DNA from: Avoscillospira sp045579045
GTDB lineage: Bacteria; Bacillota; Clostridia; Oscillospirales; Oscillospiraceae
Length of the DNA stretch: 32,636 nt
Assembly (NCBI GenBank): GCA_045579045.1
Contig: JAZNLL010000043.1
Span: forward strand, 1-32,636
Direction: 5' to 3'
A program made the position numbers and the translations under genes. The notes under the pieces were generated by a model. It saw only the letters and a list, made by a program, of their open reading frames with translations. It did no database searches and was not told the origin of the DNA. Of the stretch, positions 1-7,027 are shown piece by piece (within the stretch, counting starts at the first letter, position 1; every line of letters begins with the position of its first letter).

Positions 1-675
1 ATATCCGAAGAACCGTTGCAGGGTCTCCAGATCGCCACGGTCCCAAGCCACCTCGATGGCATGGCGGATAGCACGCTCCACTCTGGACGGTGTGGTGGAA
101 AATGCCTTTGCCACCTGCGGATAGAGTACCTTGGTGATGGCATTGATGACTTCCATATCGTTAATGGCGATCTTGATAGCCTCCCGCAGATACTGATAAC
201 CCTTGATATGGGCAGGAACTCCGATCTCATGGATCACAGAGGTCACCATGGCTTCGATATTGACCTCTGCACGGTGAAGCGGCTGTTTTCTGCCCGTTTC
301 TTCTCCCTTCAGGATTTCACCCAAACGCTCCACCACAGCATCGATCTTACAGGGCTTGGTCATAAAATAACGCACACCAAGACCTGCGGATGCCGTAGCC
401 GCATACTCCGTCAGATAGCCCGTCAGCACCATGCACATCGGTGCCGGCACCAGTTCCGCTGCCCGCCGCAAGACCGCGATACCATCCAGCTTTTGCAGCA
501 TCAGATCCAACAAAATCACATCGGGAGTCGTCTGCTCCATCAGGCGGATGGCCTCTTCTCCATCTGCCGCTGCTCCGATGACTTCCCACTCTGCCACCTG
601 TTCTGCTGCCTGCTTCAGCTGAAGTCTGAACACTTCGTTGCTGTCAGCAATCAGAATTTTCTTCCGATCATTCAT
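1..675 (-). CDS. spo0A: Spo0A, sporulation master response regulator (C-terminus cut by window edge)
   Basis: Response regulator that, when phosphorylated, binds 0A boxes and starts sporulation. 225 codons are present from ATG at 675; the last ~35 residues lie outside the window. An N-terminal receiver domain spans about residues 5-120, with phospho-acceptor D57 in LLDLMLQKLDG, T85 and K107 in MTKPC. The C-terminal domain has the hallmark Spo0A segments HEIGVPAHIKGY, TKVLYPQVAKAF and SRVERAIRHAIEVAW, which make the identification near certain. A strong AGGAGAGGG ribosome binding site precedes the ATG. Oddity: the acidic pair, DD in Bacillus subtilis, reads D11-S12 here. The gene follows sbcC in the same direction, separated by a 186-bp regulatory gap with Spo0A-like boxes, so autoregulation is likely (inference). 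Confidence 0.97.
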   Translation of the reverse strand, partial: MNDRKKILIADSNEVFRLQLKQAAEQVAEWEVIGAAADGEEAIRLMEQTTPDVILLDLMLQKLDGIAVLRRAAELVPAPMCMVLTGYLTEYAATASAGLGVRYFMTKPCKIDAVVERLGEILKGEETGRKQPLHRAEVNIEAMVTSVIHEIGVPAHIKGYQYLREAIKIAINDMEVINAITKVLYPQVAKAFSTTPSRVERAIRHAIEVAWDRGDLETLQRFFGY

Positions 676-730
676 AATAAGTAGCCCTCTCCTAAAATTG
701 TCGTTCTTATTCTTCTTCAGACACTGTCCA

Positions 731-747
731 ATTATCGCTGCGATAAT
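731..747. promoter_or_regulatory. 17-bp perfect palindrome at the spo0A transcription start
   Basis: ATTATCGCTGCGATAAT has two 8-bp arms around one central base. It lies just downstream of the predicted -10 hexamer of the spo0A promoter, so it would cover about +1 to +15. The position suits a repressor operator or a short 5' hairpin. No binding protein is recognised. Confidence 0.5.
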
Positions 748-750
748 CCA

Positions 751-779
751 AGTTTAGCACATATATCCATCATTTTCAA
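751..779 (-). promoter_or_regulatory. sigma-A-type promoter of spo0A
   Basis: On the minus strand TTGAAA (779-774) and TAAACT (756-751) are separated by exactly 17 bp. The implied transcript starts near 744 and has a leader of about 70 nt before the spo0A ATG. The Spo0A-box array begins about 30 bp upstream of the -35. Confidence 0.6.
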
Positions 780-809
780 CAGTTTTTATGCCATAAAAGT
801 TGACTTTTC

Positions 810-856
810 ATCGACAGCATTCGACACATTCCGACAGGATTCGACATTTTTCGACA
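810..856 (-). promoter_or_regulatory. Array of five Spo0A-box-like heptamers with 10-bp period
   Basis: Read on the minus strand, heptamers occur at 856-850, 846-840, 836-830, 826-820 and 816-810. Three are perfect TGTCGAA 0A boxes; one is TGTCGGA and one TGTCGAT. Every start is exactly 10 bp from the next, so all sit on about the same face of the helix. The array lies between the sbcC stop codon and the spo0A promoter. The 0A-box consensus is established knowledge; binding here is inferred. Confidence 0.75.
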
Positions 857-861
857 AAAGT

Positions 862-3603
862 TTATCCATCCACACAAATTCTGACAAAGCTCTGACCATC
901 GGATTGCCGCTGCACTCTGATCTGTCGGTCTACCCATTGCTTCAGCAGATCAACATGAGAGATGATACCTACCAACCGTTCCCCTTCCGAGAGCCCGTGG
1001 AGGGTCTGCATGGCCTGACGGAGCGACTCATCATCCAGAGAGCCAAATCCTTCATCCACAAACAGGGTTTCCAGACGGACACCGCCAATGGGCTGCAACT
1101 CATCGGACATACCAAGTGCCAGACACAAGGATGCCTGGAACGACTCACCGCCGGAAAGAGAGGCGGCACTTCTCGACATACCGGTGCCGTGATCCAGTAC
1201 ATCCAGTTCCAGACCGGACTGGCTGCGGCGGTTGGCTTCTGTCCTTCTTTGCAGAGAGTAGCGTCCGCCGGTCATTTCCAACAAGCGCACATTGGCTCTG
1301 CGCAGAACCCGATCAAAGAAGTTCATCTGCACATAGGTTTCCAGCATGATCTTTTCCTTGCCGCTGATGGCACCGTTGACAGTCTCGGACAGACTGCGAA
1401 CCATCGTCCACAGTTCACCCTGCTTTTTCAGTTTTTCGCCGCTTCTTAGCAGCTGTTTTTCAATGGCATCGTTGGCCGTCAGACGGTGATTTGTCTGCTC
1501 CCGGAGCTTTTGATTTTTCTGCCGGGCTTCTGCCCATTGAGCCCGTTGCTGCTGCAGCAGTTCCAGATCCATTTGCGGCAGTTCGGAGACCTGCCGTTCC
1601 AGCAAAGTGATCCGCGTGTTCTGCTGCTGCAGAAGCTGTTCTGCTCTTCCATGATTTTCCCGGGCAGCAAGCAGTTTTCTTTCCAGTTCCGCTGCCTGTC
1701 CCGACAGATGTTCGATCTGCAGTTCTGCCTGTCGGCGGTTTTGGAACTGCAAATGTTCTTTCTGATTGCCGATTTCTGCATCCAAGGCAATCTGCTCAGC
1801 AGACCATGCGGACAGTTTCATATCCAAATCCCGCAATTTTTCTGCGATTTCTTCCATTTTATCTCGGAATCTTCCCAGATTTTCCTGTCTTTTTTGCAAT
1901 TTCAGACGCATTTCTTCCGCAGAATCATAGTCCTTTTGAAGCTTCGTCAGCTTTTCTCCGGCCTGCGTGATTTCACCTTCAAGGCAGGCCAGAATCCGCA
2001 GGTCATCCTGCTCTTGCAGAACATCTGCCGCCAAGCGAAGAAATCCTTCCCGGGCAGCTTCCGCCAGACCGTTCAGCCGATGAGCCTCCATACTGGCCCG
2101 TTCCCGACGGTCATTGGCCTTTTGCAGTTGCTTTCGCTCCTGCTCCAATTCTGCCTGTGTGGGCGCATTTTGCGCCATCTCGGCAGGATTGGGATGATGC
2201 ACAGATCCGCAGACAGGACAGGCTGTTCCTTCTTTCAGTCCGGCCGCCAGAACACCTGCCTGCTGATCCAGAAACAGACGTTCTTTTTCCGCGCAGGATT
2301 GGGATATCCGCTCCGCTTCTTCTCTTGCCAGCAGATATTCCTTCTGTCCGCACTCCAGAGAAGCCTGTGCCAGCTGCATTTTGTGGCCTGCCTCTTTTAA
2401 ACGCTTCAGGTTCTCCAGGTGCACATTTACAGCCTTGATTTCCAATTCCGCTTGGGCGATTTTCTGCGAAACGGACAGTAAAATCTGTGTTTCTGACTCG
2501 ATCTCCAATACAGACTTTCGGCATTGCTCTGCATCTTTTTCAGCCCGGCGGCGCTGATCCTGCCCCAGAAGCAGCTGCTTCTGCAGACTCTCATAGCGGT
2601 TCTGAAGCTGCGTCAGACGGTCATACTGCGGCAAGGTCTGCCGCAGCGTTTCTGCCTGCAGATGCAGTTGCTTTACCCGGTTCTCCGCTTCTCCACAAGC
2701 GGACAGTTCTTCTTTTTTCTTCTGCAGGTCTGCCTCCAGCTGCGGCAGCTGCGTTTTGGCAATCTCCAGCTCCCGGCGGCTTTTATCCGCCAGTTCTGCC
2801 TGTGCCAGCTGTCCATCCAGATTTTGAAGTGACTGATTTTGCTGCTCTGCCTCCAGATCCAGCTTTTGGAGGATTTCCGTATCCTCTTTCAGCAGTTCGG
2901 ACAGCAGTTCCAAAGCACCGTCCTCCGCCGTGACCGCTTCCAGTCTGGCAGGATCGCATTGGATCCCCTGCACGTACTGCTCCATACTTCTTTGAATGTT
3001 CTCATAATCCGCACGCAAAGCTGAAGCTTCCTGCCGCACCCGCTCTTGAAACCGCTGGTAAGGTCCGGTATGGAAAATTTCACGGAATATCTTACTGCGT
3101 TCTTCCGTCTTTGCCAGAAGCAGGCGCAGAAAATCACCTTGGGCGATCATGGCGATCTGAGAAAACTGTTCCCTGTCCAGACCGATCAATTCCGTAATGG
3201 CAGCTGTGACTTCTCTGTTCTTTGTCAGAGGCTGCCTTCCGTCCGGGTAGATAAGGGTCGATTCTGCAGGGACTTTTCTGATACCTTCACCCCGTTCTTT
3301 CGGCCGTTCATATTCCGGGCTTCGCCGGACTGTATAAACCTTTCCGCCGCAGGAAAATTCCAGTTCCACAAATGTAGGGGTCTGTGCATTGGCAAAATTG
3401 CTCCGCAGCATATCGGCTCTGCGGTTGCTGCCACTGGGTTCTCCGTAAAGTGCAAAACAGATGGCATCAAAAATGGTGGTCTTGCCGGCACCGGTATCGC
3501 CGGTAATCAGATACAGCCCCCGATTGCCCAGCTTTTCCATTTCCAGCACCACTTCCCCGCCGTAGGGACCGAATGCGCTGATGGTCAGTTTCAAAGGTCT
3601 CAT
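862..3603 (-). CDS. sbcC: SbcC, SMC-like ATPase subunit of the SbcCD nuclease
   Basis: ATPase and DNA-tethering subunit of the SbcCD (Rad50-Mre11-like) nuclease, which processes DNA hairpins and blocked ends. The protein has 913 residues. Walker A is G35-D-T-G-A-G-K-T-T43; the Q-loop region carries AQGDFLRLLLA; a long Glu/Gln/Leu-rich coiled coil follows, broken by the zinc hook C462-P-V-C465; the C-terminus has the signature LSGGESFQASL and Walker B LFVDEGFGSLD. The start chosen is the ATG at 3603, which overlaps the sbcD stop codon (ATGA) and has GAGGAA upstream; a frame 10 codons longer exists but lies inside sbcD. The overlap indicates translational coupling for a fixed subunit ratio. Confidence 0.96.
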   Translation of the reverse strand: MRPLKLTISAFGPYGGEVVLEMEKLGNRGLYLITGDTGAGKTTIFDAICFALYGEPSGSNRRADMLRSNFANAQTPTFVELEFSCGGKVYTVRRSPEYERPKERGEGIRKVPAESTLIYPDGRQPLTKNREVTAAITELIGLDREQFSQIAMIAQGDFLRLLLAKTEERSKIFREIFHTGPYQRFQERVRQEASALRADYENIQRSMEQYVQGIQCDPARLEAVTAEDGALELLSELLKEDTEILQKLDLEAEQQNQSLQNLDGQLAQAELADKSRRELEIAKTQLPQLEADLQKKKEELSACGEAENRVKQLHLQAETLRQTLPQYDRLTQLQNRYESLQKQLLLGQDQRRRAEKDAEQCRKSVLEIESETQILLSVSQKIAQAELEIKAVNVHLENLKRLKEAGHKMQLAQASLECGQKEYLLAREEAERISQSCAEKERLFLDQQAGVLAAGLKEGTACPVCGSVHHPNPAEMAQNAPTQAELEQERKQLQKANDRRERASMEAHRLNGLAEAAREGFLRLAADVLQEQDDLRILACLEGEITQAGEKLTKLQKDYDSAEEMRLKLQKRQENLGRFRDKMEEIAEKLRDLDMKLSAWSAEQIALDAEIGNQKEHLQFQNRRQAELQIEHLSGQAAELERKLLAARENHGRAEQLLQQQNTRITLLERQVSELPQMDLELLQQQRAQWAEARQKNQKLREQTNHRLTANDAIEKQLLRSGEKLKKQGELWTMVRSLSETVNGAISGKEKIMLETYVQMNFFDRVLRRANVRLLEMTGGRYSLQRRTEANRRSQSGLELDVLDHGTGMSRSAASLSGGESFQASLCLALGMSDELQPIGGVRLETLFVDEGFGSLDDESLRQAMQTLHGLSEGERLVGIISHVDLLKQWVDRQIRVQRQSDGQSFVRICVDG

Positions 3604-4712
3604 TGATGTTCCTCCCAGATTTCTTCCATCCACTTTCTTGCCATTTCCCTCAGTGGTTCGGACATTGGTCGGTCATTTCGATCTTGATAGAAATCCTCCA
3701 GCATCTGCAGGGGTGAATGTTCCGGGCTTGCCATAGGCTGCAGCTGGGACTGGGCTCTGGTTCGCAGATTGTCATATTCCAGCCGCAGGAGGTTGGGATA
3801 TCTGTGGCGAAGCCGTGTCATGGCATAGGGAACATCATCTTCATCCAACAGAATCATTCTCAGATAATCCTCTGAGGAATGCATCATCAGTTCATCAAAG
3901 ACTCCCTTGACCGTGCGGACAGGATGACAGGGCACCAGGGGTGTCTGAGAAACACAAACACTTCCCTTTTCGCCCAATTCTACCCAAGTGACAGACTTCT
4001 GTTCCTCCTCCGAGAAGGAATAGGCCAAGGGTGTACCGCTATAGCGGACAGACTCTCTCGTGACCGACTGGGCACGGTGAAGATGTCCCAGCGCCACATA
4101 GTCAAAGGGTGCAAACACTTCTGCGGAAACATCATCCAATCCGCCGATGGAAACAGATTCAGACTCACTTCGCAGAGCGCCTGTGACAAGCTGGTGGGCC
4201 ACCAGCACATTTCTCTCGTTTTCATTGGGCGACCATGCCTTCACCACAGCCTCTACCGCTTGGGTGTAGTCCTCGATCTCTGTTTCCGAAAACACGCGGC
4301 GGACATGAACAGGCTTCACGAAGGGCAGCAGATAAACATGAACAGGGCCGTATTCATCATGAAGCGTCACCGGTTTCGTGACTTCCTCCAGAACCGGGGA
4401 CACATAGACACCTTTTTCGTCAAAGAGGTTCGCACCGAAAGCGATTCGCTCGGCGCTGTCATGATTGCCGCTGACCATAAACACAGGCTTTTTCCGATCC
4501 GCCAACTGAGTCAGAAACCAATCCAACAGACGGACGGCTTCGGCAGAAGGTACGGATTTATCATAGATATCTCCTGCCAAAATCACCGCATCAGCACCTT
4601 GGGTATCCAACAGTTCCAGTATTTGCTGCAGAATGAACTGCTGATCTTCCAGCAAGGAAGCATCATACAGCCGCCTGCCCAGATGCAAATCGGACAGATG
4701 CAGAAAAACCAC
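3600..4712 (-). CDS. sbcD: SbcD, Mre11-like nuclease subunit
   Basis: Metallophosphoesterase nuclease partner of SbcC, 370 residues. The metal-binding motifs are in order: D8-L-H10 in LSDLHLG, GDIYD, GNHDSAER and, further on, GHLH in ALGHLHRAQ. These are the canonical calcineurin-like phosphoesterase motifs. The start is assigned to GTG at 4712 because AAAGGGTGA lies 7 nt upstream and the protein then begins directly at the first beta strand (MVFLHLSDLHLG); a TTG nine codons upstream has no good ribosome binding site. The gene overlaps sbcC by 4 nt. A strong terminator separates it from the polyferredoxin gene, so it probably has its own promoter, although I could not place one convincingly. 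Confidence 0.95.
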   Translation of the reverse strand: MVFLHLSDLHLGRRLYDASLLEDQQFILQQILELLDTQGADAVILAGDIYDKSVPSAEAVRLLDWFLTQLADRKKPVFMVSGNHDSAERIAFGANLFDEKGVYVSPVLEEVTKPVTLHDEYGPVHVYLLPFVKPVHVRRVFSETEIEDYTQAVEAVVKAWSPNENERNVLVAHQLVTGALRSESESVSIGGLDDVSAEVFAPFDYVALGHLHRAQSVTRESVRYSGTPLAYSFSEEEQKSVTWVELGEKGSVCVSQTPLVPCHPVRTVKGVFDELMMHSSEDYLRMILLDEDDVPYAMTRLRHRYPNLLRLEYDNLRTRAQSQLQPMASPEHSPLQMLEDFYQDRNDRPMSEPLREMARKWMEEIWEEHQ

Positions 4713-4737
4713 GTTAATATCACCCTTTCGAATATAC

Positions 4738-4772
4738 AAAATATGCGTAGAGGGTAACTCTACGCATATTTT
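4738..4772 (-). terminator. Rho-independent terminator after the polyferredoxin gene
   Basis: A perfect 15-bp stem (4738-4752 with 4758-4772) has a 5-nt loop and ends in A/T tracts on both sides. On the minus strand it follows the polyferredoxin stop and ends in TTTT just before the sbcD leader. Confidence 0.85.
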
Positions 4773-4787
4773 CAGTCTGTTTATGTA

Positions 4788-5174
4788 TTACTTTTCGACG
4801 ACTTCCAGAATCTCCATGGGGCAAGCCTTGACGCAGATGCCGCAGGCGATGCACTTGGAGGCGTTGGGTGCGTCCTCTGCCTTGACCAGAACATGGAAGG
4901 GACAGATATCCTTGCACTTGCCGCAACCGACACAGAGCTTCTTGTTAATCATGTAAACACCCTTTGCATTCTGGGTGATGGCACCATACTCGCAAACGGT
5001 GGCGCACTTGCCGCACTGGACACAAACCATAGGCTTGGCCTTGCCCTTGAAATCCACGATCTGGATGCAGGACTTGTCGGGATCGAATTCCTTATAGAAA
5101 GCATTGGAGCAGGCACGGACACATTCCAGACATGCCATGCACTCTGCGCCCTTTTTCACAGTCAGTTTTTTCAT
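4788..5174 (-). CDS. Polyferredoxin with four [4Fe-4S] cluster motifs
   Basis: A small cytoplasmic electron carrier of 128 residues. Four CxxCxxCxxxC motifs are visible: C12/C15/C18/C22, C51/C54/C57/C61, C81/C84/C87/C91 and C108/C111/C114/C118. That is sixteen ligands, enough for four [4Fe-4S] clusters, plus one extra cysteine at 36. No signal peptide or membrane segment is present. It is larger than a classic two-cluster clostridial ferredoxin and resembles the polyferredoxin subunits of anaerobic redox enzymes (HycB/PorD-like), but no partner enzyme lies nearby, so the donor and acceptor are unknown. AAAGGGGAG precedes the ATG, and the gene is monocistronic between its own promoter and terminator. 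Confidence 0.9.
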   Translation of the reverse strand: MKKLTVKKGAECMACLECVRACSNAFYKEFDPDKSCIQIVDFKGKAKPMVCVQCGKCATVCEYGAITQNAKGVYMINKKLCVGCGKCKDICPFHVLVKAEDAPNASKCIACGICVKACPMEILEVVEK

Positions 5175-5206
5175 GGTGACTCCCCTTTGTGTCTTATTTT
5201 TTTCTT

Positions 5207-5235
5207 ATTATACATGGTCTTTCGTCATAAATCAA
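5207..5235 (-). promoter_or_regulatory. sigma-A-type promoter of the polyferredoxin gene
   Basis: On the minus strand TTGATT (5235-5230) and a perfect TATAAT (5212-5207) are separated by 17 bp, about 30 bp upstream of the start codon. Confidence 0.7.
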
Positions 5236-5274
5236 TCGGATAAATTTCTTTCCTGCAAAAAACAACTTTTTCCA

Positions 5275-5303
5275 GCATAACAGCATGCCGCCGACACATA
5301 CTA
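5275..5303 (+). promoter_or_regulatory. Possible sporulation-sigma (SigG/SigE-like) promoter of the lipoprotein gene
   Basis: GCATAA (5275-5280) and CATACTA (5297-5303) are separated by 16 bp and lie 36 bp upstream of the lipoprotein ATG. CATACTA matches the -10 known for Bacillus forespore sigma-G promoters and is close to the sigma-E -10. No good sigma-A promoter is visible here. The match is short, so it may be chance. Confidence 0.3.
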
Positions 5304-5339
5304 TTTCCGCAGCACAAGAAAAACGCAGGAGGAATTTCT

Positions 5340-5627
5340 ATGAAACGCATGATCGCATTTCTGATGGCAGCCATGATGCTCACCGGCGTTCTGACTGCCT
5401 GCAGCGGCTCTATGTCCATGGATGACGGTCGGGCTTACGGCAATGTCTCCACCACACCCAACGGCAGAGTCAACGGCGGCGGCTATGAATCCGGCAGCAC
5501 CGGCATGACCGGCAGCGGTATGTTCGGCAGCAGCAACAACGGCGGCATGACCGGCAACGGCAACAGCACCGGCGGCATGTTTGGCGGCAATGCCAACTCC
5601 GGCACCGGCATGACCGGCGGCCGATAA
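5340..5627 (+). CDS. Small Gly/Met-rich lipoprotein
   Basis: A 95-residue protein, family not recognised. It begins with a lysine/arginine start and a hydrophobic signal segment ending in the lipobox L18-T-A-C21, so it should be lipid-anchored to the outer face of the membrane. The mature part is low-complexity, rich in Gly, Ser, Asn, Thr and Met, with repeats of the type GMTGSG, GMFGSS, GMTGNG and GMFGGN; no cysteine remains after the lipobox. An AGGAGG ribosome binding site lies 7 nt before the ATG. The gene is divergent from the polyferredoxin gene and may have a sporulation-type promoter. Methionine-rich repeats can bind soft metals or act as oxidant scavengers, but nothing here proves that. 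Confidence 0.8.
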   Translation: MKRMIAFLMAAMMLTGVLTACSGSMSMDDGRAYGNVSTTPNGRVNGGGYESGSTGMTGSGMFGSSNNGGMTGNGNSTGGMFGGNANSGTGMTGGR

Positions 5628-5635
5628 AGCCAGAA

Positions 5636-5662
5636 GCAGCCTGCGGAAATACCGCAGGCTGC
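5636..5662. terminator. Hairpin between convergent genes
   Basis: A perfect 11-bp GC-rich stem (5636-5646 with 5652-5662) has loop AAATA. It lies between the lipoprotein stop codon and the convergent phosphatase stop codon. Neither side has a good T tract, so termination strength is uncertain. Confidence 0.6.
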
Positions 5663-5671
5663 AAATACATA

Positions 5672-6649
5672 TCAAAGAGGAATGACTCTTCGGCGGATAT
5701 CCATGGTGCAAAGTCCCGTTTCATCGGGCTTCAGCTGCATCTGAGAAAGCAGCTTATCCAGACATCCGTTTTCCGGTCTTTGGATGAGAAGTTTTTCCTT
5801 ACCCTGTTCACGGAAATGCCAGATAGCCTTGCCCAGCAGCTGGACAGAAACCCGTTCTCCCCGCTGCGCTGCCGCAAGTCCCATATAGACCACGCTTCCG
5901 GTCTGATCATTCAGGGCAAGAATACCCACCGGTTCTTTGCCATACATCGCCGTATAGTATATATCGGCTTTCGGCGGCAGCAAATCTTCCACCGCTGTCA
6001 AGCCGGGTGCAAACCACAGCGCATAATTCGTTCTGCAGGAATCCTTCCGTTCCATTTTCTCCAGATGACTGCCGTCATACAGATAAACGAGTCGGTATTC
6101 CCCATTTTCATACTCCAGCTTGGTCACACCGGTATTGGGGCACAGTCCCAAAGGCGTCTGCGGATACAGTCTTCTGACCACACCCTGTAAAACCACGGAA
6201 TGGGTCACAATGGCAATGGACTCGCCATCATGCTTCTCCGCGTTTTCCTTCATAGCCTCCAGAAAACGACCGGTGTAGACCATGAAGGGTTCACTGCCTT
6301 CCACCTGCCAACCTTCCGGATCTTTGACAAAGCATTGCAGACTTTCCGGTTCTTCGGTACCAAGCAGACCAAAGGGGGCATCTTCCCACACACCGGTATA
6401 GACCTCCCGGAACCGTGGATCGGTATGCAGTTCCAGCCCCTTGGGAACATAGACAGCCTGTGCTGTGGTACGGGTGCGAATCAAATCGCTGGCATAACAG
6501 GCATCCACATGGATATCCTCAAACCGCTTGGCCAGCGCACGGATCTGATCCATGCCGTTGGGAGTGATCATACCGTCCGAATGTCCGTGCATCCGGCGAT
6601 AGAGATTGCCTTCTGCTTCTGCATGGCGAATCAAATAAATTGTAGTCAT
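5672..6649 (-). CDS. Histidine phosphatase (phosphoglycerate mutase-like) fused to a GNAT-like domain
   Basis: 325 residues. The N-terminal ~200 residues form a histidine phosphatase: catalytic R8-H9 in LIRHAEAEGN, R58 in SDLIRTRTTA, the acid E82 and second histidine H150 in IVTHSVV. Members hydrolyse phosphate esters through a phosphohistidine. About 110 further residues (215-325) have a GNAT acetyltransferase-like pattern, with beta strands (IYYTAMYGKEPVGILAL), an AAAQRGERVSVQLLGKAIWHFREQG segment resembling the acetyl-CoA loop and helix, and a final strand. The acceptor substrate is not predictable. AGAGGC precedes the ATG and the upstream TATAAT at 6681-6676 is the likely -10. Phosphatase assignment is firm; the GNAT assignment is moderate. 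Confidence 0.85.
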   Translation of the reverse strand: MTTIYLIRHAEAEGNLYRRMHGHSDGMITPNGMDQIRALAKRFEDIHVDACYASDLIRTRTTAQAVYVPKGLELHTDPRFREVYTGVWEDAPFGLLGTEEPESLQCFVKDPEGWQVEGSEPFMVYTGRFLEAMKENAEKHDGESIAIVTHSVVLQGVVRRLYPQTPLGLCPNTGVTKLEYENGEYRLVYLYDGSHLEKMERKDSCRTNYALWFAPGLTAVEDLLPPKADIYYTAMYGKEPVGILALNDQTGSVVYMGLAAAQRGERVSVQLLGKAIWHFREQGKEKLLIQRPENGCLDKLLSQMQLKPDETGLCTMDIRRRVIPL

Positions 6650-6751
6650 AGCTTTGCCTCTTTTGTTTTTTCTTGATTATAACACAACTGCCGAAAAATG
6701 AACATTGTTGATTTTTGAATTTTGCATAAACTAATTCGGGAGGGATGAACG

Positions 6752-6919
6752 ATGCAGGTAAAATCTCTGATTGCCACCGTCGGTCTGAGCATGGCAGCAG
6801 GCGCAGCAGCAGTTCTGATGCTGCCCAAGCACTCCGATGCCTACCGCATGGCCGACGATGCCGCACAGACCATTAAGCATGAGGCCGGCAAACTGATGGA
6901 CTCCATGCGCAAGGGCTAA
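6752..6919 (+). CDS. 55-residue small membrane-associated protein
   Basis: ATG at 6752 follows GGGAGGGA at a good distance; stop is TAA at 6917. The protein has a short Lys start, one Ala/Gly/Leu/Met hydrophobic segment (about residues 5-24), then a charged amphipathic tail (YRMADDAAQTIKHEAGKLMDSM) typical of small single-span proteins with a cytoplasmic helix, similar in pattern to YtxH-like proteins. I do not recognise the family. It is followed directly by a 14-bp terminator hairpin. The ribosome binding site, coding-like composition and terminator support a real gene. Confidence 0.7.
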   Translation: MQVKSLIATVGLSMAAGAAAVLMLPKHSDAYRMADDAAQTIKHEAGKLMDSMRKG

Positions 6920-6927
6920 GAACCCCA

Positions 6928-6959
6928 TCACCTCGCCGAAATTTCTTTCGGCGAGGTGA
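6928..6959 (+). terminator. Terminator hairpin after the 55-residue gene
   Basis: A perfect 14-bp stem (6928-6941 with 6946-6959) has a TTTC loop. The T run comes about 13 nt later, after a second 5-bp hairpin that overlaps the promoter of the next gene. Confidence 0.7.
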
Positions 6960-6967
6960 CAAGACAG

Positions 6968-6996
6968 TTGTCTTTTCAGAAATATGGTGATATAAT
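6968..6996 (+). promoter_or_regulatory. sigma-A-type promoter of pncB
   Basis: TTGTCT (6968-6973) and a perfect TATAAT (6991-6996) are separated by 17 bp. Transcription should start near 7003, about 25 nt before the start codon. The -35 lies inside the small second hairpin that follows the upstream terminator. Confidence 0.7.
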
Positions 6997-7027
6997 GATG
7001 TCAACTTATACACAAGAGGTGTTTACC

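Noticed and set aside
861..875. DnaA-box-like TTATCCATCCACA near the Spo0A array
   Set aside because: It does not match the 9-bp DnaA consensus, and it is inside the end of sbcC coding sequence.
3604..3633. Ten-codon N-terminal extension of sbcC
   Set aside because: It lies inside sbcD, and the ATG at 3603 has the ribosome binding site and the conserved MRPLKL start.
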